A DNA stretch of 64,000 bases from Methylomonas koyamae. GTDB taxonomy: Bacteria > Pseudomonadota > Gammaproteobacteria > Methylococcales > Methylomonadaceae. Shown here piece by piece: positions 8,306 to 17,290 of this stretch. The position numbers and the translations under genes are program-made. Numbering within the stretch: position 1 is the stretch's first letter; each line of letters opens with the position of its first letter. The stretch spans positions 1 through 64,000 of the forward strand of contig NZ_LUUK01000078.1 in NCBI RefSeq assembly GCF_001644025.1, read 5' to 3'. The notes beneath the pieces were generated by a model. It was not told where the DNA came from and ran no database searches. It worked only from the letters and a program-made list of their open reading frames with translations.

Positions 8306-11300
8306 ATGAACAGAACACAACCATTACACGAGCTCTTGTCACAACGGATACTGTTTCTGGACGGTGCAATGGGCACCATGATACAGAGCTACAAGCTGAG
8401 CGAAAAGGATTATCGTGGCGCGCGTTTTGCCGATTGGCCGGTCGACCTGAAGGGCAACAACGATTTACTGTCGATCACCCAGCCCGACATCATCAAGGCG
8501 ATACATAAGGCGTATTTGGACGCCGGCACCGATATACTGGAAACCAATACCTTCAATTCCACCCGAATCGCGATGGCCGATTACCGGATGGAAGACCTGG
8601 CTTACGAGATCAACGTCGCATCCGCGCGGGTTGCCAAGCAAGCCGCCTTGGAGGCCAGCGCGCTCACGCCGGACAAGCCGCGTTTCGTCGCCGGTGTATT
8701 GGGCCCGACCAACCGCACCTCGTCGATGTCGCCCGACGTCAACGATCCCGGCTTCCGCAATATTACCTTCGACGATCTGGTCTCTGCTTACAGCGAAGCG
8801 ACTGAAGGTCTGATCGATGGCGGTGCCGACATCATCCTGATCGAAACCGTATTCGATACGCTGAATGCCAAGGCCGCGATTTTCGCGGTCGAACAAACCT
8901 TCGACAAACTCGGCTACAAATTGCCGGTAATGATCTCCGGCACCATTACCGACGCCTCCGGCCGCACCCTGTCCGGACAAACCGCCGCCGCATTCTGGTA
9001 TTCGCTGAAACACGTGCAGCCTATCTCTATCGGCTTCAACTGCGCATTGGGCGCCCAGGAACTGCGCCAGTACATCGAAGAACTTTCCAATATCGCCGAT
9101 ACCTACGTTTCCGCGCACCCTAACGCCGGCCTGCCCAACGAATTCGGCGAGTACGACGAAACGCCGGAAATGATGGCCGCCGAATTGGCCGACTGGGCCG
9201 CCAGTGGCTATTTGAACATTATTGGTGGATGCTGCGGCACCTCGCCGGATACCATCCGCGCCATTGTAGCCGCGTTAAGCAAATATCCGCCGCGTAAGAT
9301 TCCCGAGTTGGAAAAGCGCTGCCACCTGGCCGGACTGGAAGCGATGAGCATCGGGCCGGAAACTTTATTCGTTAACGTCGGCGAGCGTACCAACGTCACC
9401 GGCTCGGCGATCTTCAAAAAAATGATTATTGAAGAACGCTACGAAGAAGCCTTGGAGGTTGCCAAACAGCAGGTCGAAAACGGCGCGCAAATTATCGACA
9501 TCAACATGGACGAAGGCATGCTGGATTCGAAAGCGGCGATGGTGCGCTTTTTGAATTTGCTAGCTGCCGAGCCGGACATCGCTAAAGTACCGATCATGCT
9601 GGATTCGTCAAAATGGGAGATTCTGGAAGCCGGTCTCAAATGTATTCAGGGCAAGGGTATCGTCAACTCGATTTCGATCAAGGAAGGCGAAGAAGCATTT
9701 ATCAAGCATGCCAAACTGGTGCGCCGTTACGGGGCCGCCGTGATTGTGATGGCGTTTGACGAACAAGGCCAAGCCGATACGATGGCGCGCAAGGTGGAAA
9801 TCTGTAGCCGCGCGTATAAGATTTTGACTGAACAAATCGGCTTCCCGCCAGAAGACATCATCTTCGACCCGAATATCTTCGCGGTCGCCACTGGCATCGA
9901 AGAGCACAACAACTATGGTGTGGACTTTATCGAAGCTACCCGCATCATCAAACAAACCCTGCCGCATGCTTTGGTTTCCGGCGGCGTTTCTAATGTCTCG
10001 TTTTCCTTTCGCGGTAACAACCCGGTGCGGGAAGCGATACACGCGGTGTTCCTCTATCACGCGGTGCATGCCGGTATGGACATGGGTATCGTCAACGCTG
10101 GACAGTTGGCTATTTACGCCGATATTCCGGAAGAACTGCGTAACGCCGTCGAAGACGTTATCCTGAATCGCACGCCTGAAGGCACTGAAAAACTACTCGA
10201 AATTGCCGAAAAATATCGCGGCAGTGGCCAGGCAGCTAAGGTAGAAACCCTGGAATGGCGCGAATGGCCAGTCAGCAAGCGTTTGGAACATGCGTTGGTG
10301 AAAGGTATTGCCGATTACATCGAAGAAGATACCGAAGCGGCAAGGCTGGAAGCCGAAAAACCGCTGCATGTCATCGAAGGGCCGTTGATGGACGGCATGA
10401 ACGTCGTCGGCGACTTGTTCGGCGAGGGTAAGATGTTCCTGCCGCAAGTGGTCAAATCGGCGCGGGTCATGAAAAAAGCCGTAGCCTATCTGATGCCGTT
10501 TATGGATGCGGAAGTCGATGGCAGCGAACGGCAAACCAACGGCAAGGTGCTGATGGCCACGGTAAAGGGCGACGTACACGATATTGGCAAAAACATCGTC
10601 GCCGTGGTGCTGCAATGCAATAACTACGAGGTTATCGACTTGGGCGTGATGGTTCCCGCTGAAACCATTTTGAAAACCGCGCGTGATGAAAAAGTCGATG
10701 TCATCGGCCTCAGCGGCCTAATCACGCCGTCGCTGGACGAAATGGTACACGTCGCCAAGGAAATGCAACGCCAAGGGTTTACGATCCCATTGATGATAGG
10801 CGGCGCCACCACGTCGCGCGCCCACACGGCTGTCAAAATCGAACCCAATTACCAAGCCGCGCCGACCATTTATGTCACCGATGCTTCGCGCGGTGTCGGC
10901 GTCGTTAGTGCGCTGTTAAGCGAAGACTTGCGAGCCGAATTCGTCGAAAAAACCCGCGAAGAATATGCCTTGGTGCGCGAACGCCATAAAGGCCGGCAAG
11001 CCAAGAATCCACAGCACGATTTGGCGGGTGCACGGAAAAATCGATTCGATTACGCCGACCACCAGCCGGTTAAGCCTAAATTTTTGGGTACCAAGGTCGT
11101 CACTGATTTGCCGCTGGAAACATTGGTTGGCTACATCGACTGGTCGCCATTCTTCCAGACTTGGGAGTTGTCCGGCAGCTATCCGGCCATCCTCAATGAC
11201 CACGTGGTTGGCGTGGAAGCCACCAAGTTGTTCGAAGATGCGCAAAAAATGCTGCAACAGCTGGTCAGCGAGCAATGGCTGACCGCCAAAGCCGTGATCG

Positions 11301-11980
11301 GTTTCTTTCCCGCCAATAGCGACGGTGACGACATCGTGCTGTATACCGACGACAGCCGTAAAGAGCAACGGGAAGTGTTGCATCATTTGCGGCAGCAAAA
11401 TGTCAAGGCGCCGGGTCGGCCCAATTACTGTTTGTCCGATTTCATCGCGCCGGTCGGCAGCGGCATTGCCGATTATCTGGGCGGCTTTGCGGTTACCTCA
11501 GGTATCGGCATCGAAACTAAGTTGGCTGAATTCGAAAAAGATCACGACGACTACAGCTCCATCATGCTGAAAGCCTTGGCCGACCGTTTGGCCGAAGCCT
11601 TTGCGGAATACATGCATCAAACCGTACGCCGCGATTACTGGGGGTATGCCGAAGATGAAAAGTACGACAACCATGCCCTGATCGAAGAAGCCTATCAGGG
11701 CATCCGTCCGGCGCCCGGCTATCCGGCTTGCCCCGATCACACCGAAAAGGCCAAATTGTTCGAATTGCTGAACGTCACCGAAAATACCACGATAGCACTG
11801 ACCGAAAACTTCGCGATGTACCCAACCGCGGCGGTCAGCGGTTGGTATTTCTCGCATCCGCAGTCGCAGTATTTCAATGTCGGCAAAATCGATCGCGACC
11901 AACTGGAAGATTATGCGCGGCGCAAAGGCATCAACGTTGAAGTGGCCGAACGTTGGCTGGCGGCACATTTAAACCACTAA
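8306..11980 (+). CDS. metH: Cobalamin-dependent methionine synthase
   Basis: This 1224-residue cytoplasmic enzyme transfers the methyl group of methyl-tetrahydrofolate to homocysteine via cobalamin. The modules are in the standard order. The homocysteine domain (1-325) has zinc cysteines in FNCALG and GGCCGT, followed by the pterin domain (about 350-610, [11 protein letters not shown]). The cobalamin cap and B12 domain (about 640-890) have the DVHDIGKN lower-ligand histidine, and the C-terminal SAM reactivation domain runs to the end. Full length. No B12 or SAM riboswitch is visible in the short leader. It fits a C1 organism but is also universal housekeeping. Confidence 0.97.
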   Translation: MNRTQPLHELLSQRILFLDGAMGTMIQSYKLSEKDYRGARFADWPVDLKGNNDLLSITQPDIIKAIHKAYLDAGTDILETNTFNSTRIAMADYRMEDLAYEINVASARVAKQAALEASALTPDKPRFVAGVLGPTNRTSSMSPDVNDPGFRNITFDDLVSAYSEATEGLIDGGADIILIETVFDTLNAKAAIFAVEQTFDKLGYKLPVMISGTITDASGRTLSGQTAAAFWYSLKHVQPISIGFNCALGAQELRQYIEELSNIADTYVSAHPNAGLPNEFGEYDETPEMMAAELADWAASGYLNIIGGCCGTSPDTIRAIVAALSKYPPRKIPELEKRCHLAGLEAMSIGPETLFVNVGERTNVTGSAIFKKMIIEERYEEALEVAKQQVENGAQIIDINMDEGMLDSKAAMVRFLNLLAAEPDIAKVPIMLDSSKWEILEAGLKCIQGKGIVNSISIKEGEEAFIKHAKLVRRYGAAVIVMAFDEQGQADTMARKVEICSRAYKILTEQIGFPPEDIIFDPNIFAVATGIEEHNNYGVDFIEATRIIKQTLPHALVSGGVSNVSFSFRGNNPVREAIHAVFLYHAVHAGMDMGIVNAGQLAIYADIPEELRNAVEDVILNRTPEGTEKLLEIAEKYRGSGQAAKVETLEWREWPVSKRLEHALVKGIADYIEEDTEAARLEAEKPLHVIEGPLMDGMNVVGDLFGEGKMFLPQVVKSARVMKKAVAYLMPFMDAEVDGSERQTNGKVLMATVKGDVHDIGKNIVAVVLQCNNYEVIDLGVMVPAETILKTARDEKVDVIGLSGLITPSLDEMVHVAKEMQRQGFTIPLMIGGATTSRAHTAVKIEPNYQAAPTIYVTDASRGVGVVSALLSEDLRAEFVEKTREEYALVRERHKGRQAKNPQHDLAGARKNRFDYADHQPVKPKFLGTKVVTDLPLETLVGYIDWSPFFQTWELSGSYPAILNDHVVGVEATKLFEDAQKMLQQLVSEQWLTAKAVIGFFPANSDGDDIVLYTDDSRKEQREVLHHLRQQNVKAPGRPNYCLSDFIAPVGSGIADYLGGFAVTSGIGIETKLAEFEKDHDDYSSIMLKALADRLAEAFAEYMHQTVRRDYWGYAEDEKYDNHALIEEAYQGIRPAPGYPACPDHTEKAKLFELLNVTENTTIALTENFAMYPTAAVSGWYFSHPQSQYFNVGKIDRDQLEDYARRKGINVEVAERWLAAHLNH

Positions 11981-12042
11981 GCTTGGCTGAGTTAGAGACC
12001 GGCTCTGATTTTCGGTCTTTAACTCGGCGACCCAAGACGACT

Positions 12043-12549
12043 ATGAGCACCCCAAAACGCATCGAACATTTCCTGGAACGCACCATGTACGCCAGCCGCT
12101 GGATCATGGCGCCGATTTATTTCGGTATGACGCTGATTCTGGCTGTGTTGGCCGTCAAGTTCTTTCAGGAGCTTTGGCATTTCATCCCGCACGTCATGGA
12201 CTTGCCGGATACCGAAATCATCCTGAAATTGTTGACCTTCATCGACCTGGCCTTGGTCGGCAGTCTGACCGTGATCGTGATGTTCAGCGGCTATGAAAAC
12301 TTCGTGTCGCGGATGGACATCGAGTCCGATACCGAAAAGCTGGAGTGGCTAGGCACCCACGACTATGGCTCGTTGAAAACCAAGGTCACCTCGTCCATCG
12401 TGGCGATTTCGTCGATCCATCTGCTGAAAATTTTCATGAATCTGCACGCCACCGAAACCGACAAATTGCAGTGGTACGTGATCATTCACCTGACGCTGGT
12501 GGTGTCGGCCTTCTTCATGGGCTACCTGGACAAGATTTCCAAGCACTGA
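12043..12549 (+). CDS. UPF0114 / YqhA-family membrane protein
   Basis: This 168-residue protein opens [24 protein letters not shown] and has about four hydrophobic helices, with the conserved [20 protein letters not shown] block in the middle. This is the UPF0114 (YqhA) pattern; the function is unknown. An in-frame upstream Met at 11953 lies inside metH and adds 30 residues not seen in the family, so the ATG at 12043 is chosen. Its TGA overlaps the ATG of the next gene. Confidence 0.88.
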   Translation: MSTPKRIEHFLERTMYASRWIMAPIYFGMTLILAVLAVKFFQELWHFIPHVMDLPDTEIILKLLTFIDLALVGSLTVIVMFSGYENFVSRMDIESDTEKLEWLGTHDYGSLKTKVTSSIVAISSIHLLKIFMNLHATETDKLQWYVIIHLTLVVSAFFMGYLDKISKH

Positions 12550-12779
12550 TGGCGGAATTGATTTTGTACGGCAGCGACGGCTGTCATTTGTGCGAGGACG
12601 CCGAAACGCTGTTGGTGCAGGCCGGCGCGCACTTTGTAAAACAAGAAATACTGAACGACGACGCAGTCTATCAACGTTATGCGCTACGGATTCCGGTACT
12701 GCGCGACCCGGCCGACGGCACGGAACTGAACTGGCCGTTCGACGCCGAGCAGGTCGCCGCGTTCTTGGCCGAACGCTAA
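12549..12779 (+). CDS. Glutaredoxin-like (DUF836) protein
   Basis: This 76-residue protein starts [19 protein letters not shown], with a CHLC redox motif at the end of the first beta strand and the cis-Pro strand RIPVLRD, the layout of short glutaredoxin-like proteins. Its ATG overlaps the TGA of the YqhA-family gene, indicating translational coupling. A role in thiol or disulfide chemistry is likely from the family; partners are unknown. Confidence 0.85.
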   Translation: MAELILYGSDGCHLCEDAETLLVQAGAHFVKQEILNDDAVYQRYALRIPVLRDPADGTELNWPFDAEQVAAFLAER

Positions 12780-12797
12780 CCGCCTCCGCGACCCAGC

Positions 12798-12998
12798 TTA
12801 TGCGCCGCCGGCCGCCCGGCGAGCTTCGGCTTTAAACAACTGCTCGAATTCGTACTCGCAACCGCCGCAACCGGACGCCGCACCGGTGATGCGAGACACT
12901 CGCTCGGGATCGCTTATGCCGTCTGCAATCAATTGTTCGATCTGGCGGCGAGTGGTACCGCTACAAAAACAAAGGACGTCGTCCTGGTCTAGGCTCAT
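12798..12998 (-). CDS. BFD-like [2Fe-2S]-binding protein
   Basis: This 66-residue protein has the sequence CFCSGTT near residue 10 and GCGGCEYEF near residue 43, giving the C-x-C plus C-x2-C arrangement of the Fer2_BFD fold. The related bacterioferritin-associated ferredoxin mobilises iron from bacterioferritin; other members are domains of nitrite reductases. No bacterioferritin gene is adjacent. The Ala/Arg-rich tail is unusual. Confidence 0.8.
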   Translation of the reverse strand: MSLDQDDVLCFCSGTTRRQIEQLIADGISDPERVSRITGAASGCGGCEYEFEQLFKAEARRAAGGA

Positions 12999-13487
12999 GC
13001 TGAATGTTCCGAGGCAATGATGTTGATATACGGCAAGCGAGGTTTGTTGGCCGTCAAGCGCGACCGCCTCCTATATTACCGAATCGCGGCTACCGCCGCT
13101 GTGAGGTTTTGGGGTGTTTGCAAAAGTTGGTGGGGAGTTTTGCTCGCTCTCTCGGCCAAAAGCGGACGGCCCTTTAATTTTTGATGTCCGGTTAAGTGCT
13201 TTTATCAGATGTAGGGCGGGCAAATTTGCCCACCATTGCAACCCACGTGGGCACAAAAACCGTGCCCACCGGGCTTAGCGATAGCGAAGTCAGCTGGAGC
13301 TTTGAGTTGGACGAAGCCGCTAACGCGGAGAATATCCTGGGCGGAACCCCGCGTAGGGCGCATTAGCGGTAGCGTAATGCGCCGAATGGTTTAAGGCCAA
13401 CATGCGGCGCAATACGGCTACGCCTATTGACGCCCTACGATTGCACCTTACGGCCTTTTCACCGACATAGTAACGCGCCATGCCCGG
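12999..13487. other. Gene-free stretch with palindromic repeats
   Basis: No credible gene is seen. The second half is full of short palindromes: GGGCAAATTTGCCC at 13218-13231, a GTGGGCAC hairpin at 13247-13269, and the repeat element at 13352-13439. It marks the edge of the cassette array. Confidence 0.6.
13352..13439. repeat. REP-like palindromic repeat element
   Basis: The 88-bp unit is bounded by inverted CGTAGGGCG / CGCCCTACG. It contains a hairpin GGCGCATTA / TAATGCGCC in its left half and a second imperfect palindrome in its right half. Elements of this look are dispersed in many gammaproteobacterial genomes; only one full copy is seen in this window. Confidence 0.6.
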
Positions 13488-13565
13488 CACACACGTAGAA
13501 GTGAGCGGCCTGCGCGGCTTTTCGCGCAGGTCCGCTCGAATGATGGGTTGGTCGGCTGGTTATAT
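13488..13565 (-). other. attC recombination site 3 (downstream of the RES cassette)
   Basis: The site reads 5' to 3' on the minus strand. The core ATATAAC overlaps the stop codon of the RES gene. A stem follows: GAGCGG-CCTGCGCG (13503-13516) paired to CGCGCAGG-T-CCGCTC (13523-13537), with the unpaired T at 13531 as the extrahelical base typical of attC. The distal core is degenerate (GTGTGTG instead of GTTRRRY), which would fit the worn last site of an array. Confidence 0.65.
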
Positions 13566-14261
13566 GCCCTCGTGGGTGGGCGGTGGCCCGGACTCAATCG
13601 CCGTTTTGTTGAACACAACTAGATTGGTATCCGGTATTACTGCGTCGACGGGCGCACGAACCGATGAATAGACGATCCCATCAAAGCCCGCCGACGCGGC
13701 CGCGATTGCTAGTTGCTGAGTATGCCGCTTACTCTCATCTCGATTCGCGACGACGGTCCAGATCGCCTCCCCTGCATCGGCGCTCACGAAGCTAAAGAAC
13801 AAGGAACGATTCGAAGAAAGGTCAAGCACCACAGCATGTAACGCTAAATGGAAGTTGAGCGGGTAGCCATGCCAGCCGGGGGTAGGATTGCCGCCTCCGT
13901 ACTGCAGAAAGTCTTCGAGGGACAGTTCTGGATTCTCGGAGAACTGCTCAATCGTTTCGCAGCAGTTGATTGCGAAGTCATTCGAGAAATACGCAACGTT
14001 GGCTTCTGCGCCTAAGGAAAAACGCGAGTGTGGGCTAGGATAAAAAAGTTCCCGTTCGTAAGGAATCTCCGGAGCTCCCTTTCTTGGTACTTGAATCCTG
14101 CGACCATCATTAGAGCCGTTCACTCGATAGTATTTGTTATGCCACCAGATCAACTCGCGCCATCGGCCGTCCGAAGCTGAAGATAGGACAAGCCTTGTCC
14201 AGTCCTTCTGACGTATTCCGTTCAACGCTGTCGCAATCGTAGCTTCGACACTTCCGATCAT
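13560..14261 (-). CDS. RES-domain protein in an integron cassette
   Basis: This 233-residue protein has, in its middle and C-terminal half, the elements of the RES fold: SRFSLGAEANVAYFSND, CCETIEQF, a LDLSSNRSL strand, and GFDGIVYSSVR followed by NLVVFN. RES proteins in Xre-RES modules are NAD+-degrading toxins. No Xre-type antitoxin gene adjoins it, so toxin activity is unproven here. A GTG at 14285 is possible by frame, but it lies across the attC core where cassettes join, so the ATG at 14261 is chosen. The stop lies in the core of attC 3. Confidence 0.65.
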   Translation of the reverse strand: MIGSVEATIATALNGIRQKDWTRLVLSSASDGRWRELIWWHNKYYRVNGSNDGRRIQVPRKGAPEIPYERELFYPSPHSRFSLGAEANVAYFSNDFAINCCETIEQFSENPELSLEDFLQYGGGNPTPGWHGYPLNFHLALHAVVLDLSSNRSLFFSFVSADAGEAIWTVVANRDESKRHTQQLAIAAASAGFDGIVYSSVRAPVDAVIPDTNLVVFNKTAIESGPPPTHEGI

Positions 14262-14276
14262 TTCTGTCACACTGCA

Positions 14277-14339
14277 ACCCAACACTGAGCTAAGGGGCGC
14301 GCAGCGAAGCGGAGCGTCCCTTTGAGCGCCGTGTTATGC
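14277..14339 (-). other. attC recombination site 2
   Basis: This is a 63-bp palindromic site read on the minus strand from the core GCATAAC (14333-14339) to the core GTTGGGT (14277-14283). The latter fits GTTRRRY, with the cut expected after the G. The interior has the GCTCAAAGGGACGC and GCGCCCCTTAGC arms. It is nearly identical to attC 1. The TAA stop of the 175-residue gene is inside the first core. Confidence 0.9.
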
Positions 14340-14861
14340 GTACCCACGACAGGCTTTCCAGAAAGTATAATCAGACACAGTTGGTCTTTGCCCCCAGCCA
14401 GAGTTGTCTAAAAACCTAGAGAATTTAAATGGTGTTATCGACGGCAGTGGATCAACTTTTGCGGCCTCGACTACTTGCCGAAGCATACGAAAGGAACCAT
14501 CGTCGTCCGGGGCGCCCCAAAAGTTTCCCCATAGGATTTCCACAACACCAGACACAATATCGCGGAAACTCTGTTCGGAAACTCCTTTTGCTTCGAGATT
14601 AGAGAGAACTTCCTTGTGAATTTCATCACCAAGCCCGTAATTCACCAAATGGGGTCGTGAGTTTTCCCAAGGGTTGAATTCGTCCGGCCCATTTATCGCT
14701 GGCCATTGCCATAGGTACTCTACGAACTGCTCAATCTCAGTATGTACGATACCTTTCTGTACACAGAAACGTTCGAAGATCATTAGCGCAAGGAGAAGAC
14801 GCGCTGTCAGCGACAAACTGCGGCACTCCTCTAAGAAATCTTCTTGTCTATTAGTACGCAT
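14334..14861 (-). CDS. Unrecognised 175-residue protein in an integron cassette
   Basis: The protein starts MRTNRQEDFLEECRSLSLTA and is mostly alpha-helical in character, rich in Trp and acidic residues (WQWPAINGPDEFNPWEN, ILWGNFWGAPDDDG). There are no membrane segments or signal peptide. I recognise no family. The ATG lies inside the GTTATGC core of attC 1 and the TAA inside the core of attC 2, so the gene fills its cassette almost completely and has no room for its own promoter. Confidence 0.7.
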   Translation of the reverse strand: MRTNRQEDFLEECRSLSLTARLLLALMIFERFCVQKGIVHTEIEQFVEYLWQWPAINGPDEFNPWENSRPHLVNYGLGDEIHKEVLSNLEAKGVSEQSFRDIVSGVVEILWGNFWGAPDDDGSFRMLRQVVEAAKVDPLPSITPFKFSRFLDNSGWGQRPTVSDYTFWKACRGYA

Positions 14862-14920
14862 AACGTGGAGCTAAGGGGCGCGTAGCGAAGCGGAGCGTCC
14901 CTTTGAGCGCAGGGTTATGC
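14858..14920 (-). other. attC recombination site 1
   Basis: This 63-bp site on the minus strand runs from GCATAAC (14914-14920) to GTTATGC (14858-14864). The internal arms are the same as in attC 2 apart from a few bases. It holds the TAA stop of the EF-Tu-like cassette gene at one end and the ATG of the next cassette gene at the other. Confidence 0.9.
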
Positions 14921-15253
14921 ATTTGTTTTCTTCGCACGATTTGCTGACACTTCAAGTTCAAGAATTTGGGTAATATTCCCTCGGCCGACGATACGTGCGC
15001 CTTCTCTAATTTCAAACTTCATGTTGGGATAAAGTTTCCCCCAATGTTCTGCAGGGCTGAGGAAACCCAAATAGGCCCCGACGGTATCACCAGGATTGAC
15101 TTGATTGACATCAGGGTAAACATGCCTAGCATCCCAATCGTGCCCCTCATAATAAAACTGAGGTCGATAGTCGTTAAAGGCGGGAGTACTTCGCCCTCCT
15201 TCTTCGGGCTTAAGGAAGTAAATTTCGACCTCAATATCGTGCGGGATTCTCAT
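14915..15253 (-). CDS. Stand-alone EF-Tu domain-3-like protein in an integron cassette
   Basis: This 112-residue protein matches the C-terminal beta-barrel (domain 3) of elongation factor Tu block for block: EVEIYFLKPEEGGRSTPAF, DYRPQFYYEG, VNPGDTV and FEIREGARIVGRGNITQIL. EF-Tu has GGRHTPFF, YRPQFYF, PGD and FAIREGGRTVGAG at the same places. There is no GTPase domain, so it cannot work as EF-Tu. It might bind tRNA or EF-Ts-like partners or mimic EF-Tu, but this is inference. The stop lies in the attC 1 core. A GTTATGC core precedes the start by 12 bp. Confidence 0.8.
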   Translation of the reverse strand: MRIPHDIEVEIYFLKPEEGGRSTPAFNDYRPQFYYEGHDWDARHVYPDVNQVNPGDTVGAYLGFLSPAEHWGKLYPNMKFEIREGARIVGRGNITQILELEVSANRAKKTNA

Positions 15254-15265
15254 CGCGTATCAGAT

Positions 15266-15272
15266 GCATAAC
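15266..15272 (-). other. Orphan recombination core at the start of the cassette array
   Basis: On the minus strand GTTATGC, the same core as in attC 1 and 2, sits 12 bp before the EF-Tu-like gene. No attC-like palindrome lies beyond it, so it could be an attI remnant or the surviving half of a lost neighbour. No integrase gene is found on either side within the window. Confidence 0.5.
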
Positions 15273-16089
15273 AAGGAATTAAATAGTTTCCGTATATCTA
15301 CAGAAAAACGATCTTCGGCACGATAATTTATTGATTAGAATACTATCTTCCTTTCTATATATCATTCGACGATGAAATAATGACTAGCAACGACCAAACT
15401 GCCGTCATTGAATCAGATCAACCGATAGTCCGCAACGGATCGCAAGCCACCCGCTAAAATTCCGTACCGCAGTGTGCTGAATCATAGCGCATCGAAAAAT
15501 ATCCGCGTGAGCACACTAGCGGCCTTACCGTGCTGTATCCGGTGTATAGGTTACCTTATCCAACGCTCAAGCAGCGTGCGCATCGGCTATGGCATTAGCC
15601 GCTCAGGTTACGTTAGCTACCTGGTCAACGAATCCGCGCGCGTTTCAAAGCGGCTGGCGGTAACCCGGCCGGGAAGGCCGTCCCGGAACGGTTTTTACGC
15701 GTGTTTCCAACGTTGGGGGAAAACCGCTGTAGGCCACGGCTGGCAAGGCTTCCGGCGATTCGGGTTTCACGGAGCAGTAGAAACACGACACGGAAGGTTG
15801 GAAGGACGTCACGGAACGTTGGAAGGACGTCACGGAAGCCTGGAAGCACGTCGCGGAACGTTGGAAGGACGTCACTGAAGCTTGGAAACACGACACGGAA
15901 AGGCCGATGACCTCGGGCCGGCCTTGCCGGGGGGCGAGATTGGCGTAGGCGGGGCGAGTATTTCGCGGTCCGATGGGTTGCCGGCGGCCGGTTCGGGCTA
16001 AACCGGCTCGGCAGAAAGGGCAGGAAAATTGAAATTCGGCGGTTTTCAGTTCAAGCCGACTTTGCAAATCGCCGCTTTTACCGCGTGAT
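15273..16089. other. Gene-free stretch between the cassette array and the inverted-repeat element
   Basis: AT-rich sequence (15273-15400) that could hold the array promoter is followed by GC-rich sequence with no convincing gene. Several frames are open over 15474-15910 only because the 21-bp repeat is a multiple of three. No integrase, transposase or RNA gene is recognised. Confidence 0.5.
15779..15904. repeat. 21-bp tandem repeat, six units
   Basis: Units start at 15779, 15800, 15821, 15842, 15863 and 15884. The central units begin GGAAGGACGTCACGGAA and end CGTT, GCCT or GCTT. They contain the palindromes GACGTC and AACGTT. Because 21 bp equals seven codons, several frames on both strands encode seven-residue repeats (for example EGRHGTL on plus, TSFQRSV on minus). 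There are no spacers, so this is not a CRISPR array. No ribosome-binding site or start was found that would make one frame convincing. Confidence 0.85.
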
Positions 16090-16281
16090 CCTAAAAAGGG
16101 TAGTTTGCGTGTATTGCGGGCCGTTCGTGCTGAGTCCTTCGGCTGCGCTCATGAGAGCCCTGTCGAAGCATGATGTACGGCTCGCAATACACTCGCCAAA
16201 CGGGTGAATGAAAAATCCCGCACGCCCTTCGACAAACTCAGGACGAACGGGATTTTTCATCGCCAAACTGCTCTTTTTAGG
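16090..16281. mobile_element. MITE-like element with terminal inverted repeats and 5-bp target duplication
   Basis: The ends are CCTAAAAAGGGTAGTTTG (16090-16107) and the inverse of CCTAAAAAGAGCAGTTTG (16264-16281), matching at 16 of 18 positions. GTGAT flanks both sides (16085-16089 and 16282-16286), which looks like a target-site duplication. Inside are two hairpins in tandem: 16109-16192 (GTGTATTGCGGGCCGT paired with ACGGCTCGCAATACAC) and 16208-16260 (ATGAAAAATCCCG paired with CGGGATTTTTCAT). No transposase is encoded, so movement would need one supplied in trans. It ends 28 bp from the 3' end of thiSG. Confidence 0.75.
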
Positions 16282-16309
16282 GTGATGGATCGAGGTCGCC
16301 CGCGCCGGC

Positions 16310-17287
16310 TTATAAAAACAAGCCGTCGATCGGCGACGAAGCCGAGGCGAAACGCTTGCGCGGCATGCGGCCGGCCAGGAAGGCTTCGCGGCCGGCCTCG
16401 ATGCCTTTTTTCATCGCCGAGGCCATCAGCACCGGGTTTTTCGCGGCGGCGATCGCGGTGTTCATTAATACGCCGTCGCAACCCAATTCCATCGCGATGG
16501 CCGCATCGGAAGCGGTGCCGACGCCGGCATCGACCAAAATTGGCACCTTGGCGTTTTCAACGATGGTCAGGATATTGTAGGGATTGCGGATGCCCAGGCC
16601 GGAACCGATCGGCGCGGCCAACGGCATCACCGCGACGCAGCCGATGTCTTCCAGGCGCTTGGCGGCGATCGGGTCGTCGTTGGTGTACACCATCACGTCG
16701 AAACCGTCCTTGACCAGCAATTCGGCGGCGACGAAGGTTTCGGCGACATCCGGAAACAGGGTCAATTGGTCGGCCAGCACTTCCAGCTTGACCAACTTGT
16801 GACCGCCCAACAACTCTCGGGCCAGACGGCAGGTGCGCACCGCGTCGTCGGCGGTATAGCAGCCGGCGGTGTTGGGCAATATCGTGTATTTGTCCGGCGA
16901 AATCACGTCCAGCAGATTCGGTTCGCCCGGATTTTGGCCGATGTTGGTACGGCGAATCGCCACGGTGACGATTTCGGCGCCGCTGGCGGCAATCGCATCG
17001 CGGGTTTCGTCCAGATCCCGGTATTTGCCGGTGCCGACCAACAGCCGAGAGCGGTATTGCTTGCCGGCCAGCGTGAAATAATCGTCCTGGCCGCCGCCGA
17101 TGGCGTGAACGATTTCCAGGCGGTCGCCGTCCTTCAGTGCATGTTGGCCGTGCTGGGTAAACGGCAGGATTTCCAGATTCAATTCGACGGCAATGCGTTT
17201 GCCGGTCAGACCCAAATCGGCGATGACGTCGGCGACCGAGGTATTGTCGGCCACTTCGCGGCTGTCGCCGTTGACTTGTATTTTCAT
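16310..17287 (-). CDS. thiSG: ThiS-ThiG fusion: sulfur carrier plus thiazole synthase
   Basis: This 325-residue protein joins ThiS (residues 1-66, ubiquitin-like, starting [12 protein letters not shown] and ending IGGG) to ThiG (from about residue 70, [19 protein letters not shown]). ThiG builds the thiazole of thiamine from deoxyxylulose phosphate, dehydroglycine and ThiS-thiocarboxylate. The Schiff-base lysine lies in [11 protein letters not shown]. In separate ThiS the C-terminal Gly-Gly must be free for activation; here it is followed by ThiG, a fusion known in some bacteria. It starts 3 bp after the DAHP synthase gene. No TPP riboswitch is visible before this operon. Confidence 0.92.
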   Translation of the reverse strand: MKIQVNGDSREVADNTSVADVIADLGLTGKRIAVELNLEILPFTQHGQHALKDGDRLEIVHAIGGGQDDYFTLAGKQYRSRLLVGTGKYRDLDETRDAIAASGAEIVTVAIRRTNIGQNPGEPNLLDVISPDKYTILPNTAGCYTADDAVRTCRLARELLGGHKLVKLEVLADQLTLFPDVAETFVAAELLVKDGFDVMVYTNDDPIAAKRLEDIGCVAVMPLAAPIGSGLGIRNPYNILTIVENAKVPILVDAGVGTASDAAIAMELGCDGVLMNTAIAAAKNPVLMASAMKKGIEAGREAFLAGRMPRKRFASASSPIDGLFL

Positions 17288-17290
17288 GCG

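Noticed and set aside
15474-15878. Integron integrase gene beside the cassette array
   Set aside because: The open frame there has no tyrosine-recombinase motifs and owes its length to the 21-bp repeat.
15779-15904. CRISPR array
   Set aside because: The 21-bp units are directly adjacent with no spacers, and no cas genes are present.
16078-16266. 62-codon minus-strand frame across the inverted-repeat element
   Set aside because: Its sequence comes from a repeat commonly mis-called as a gene and lies within the element at 16090-16281.
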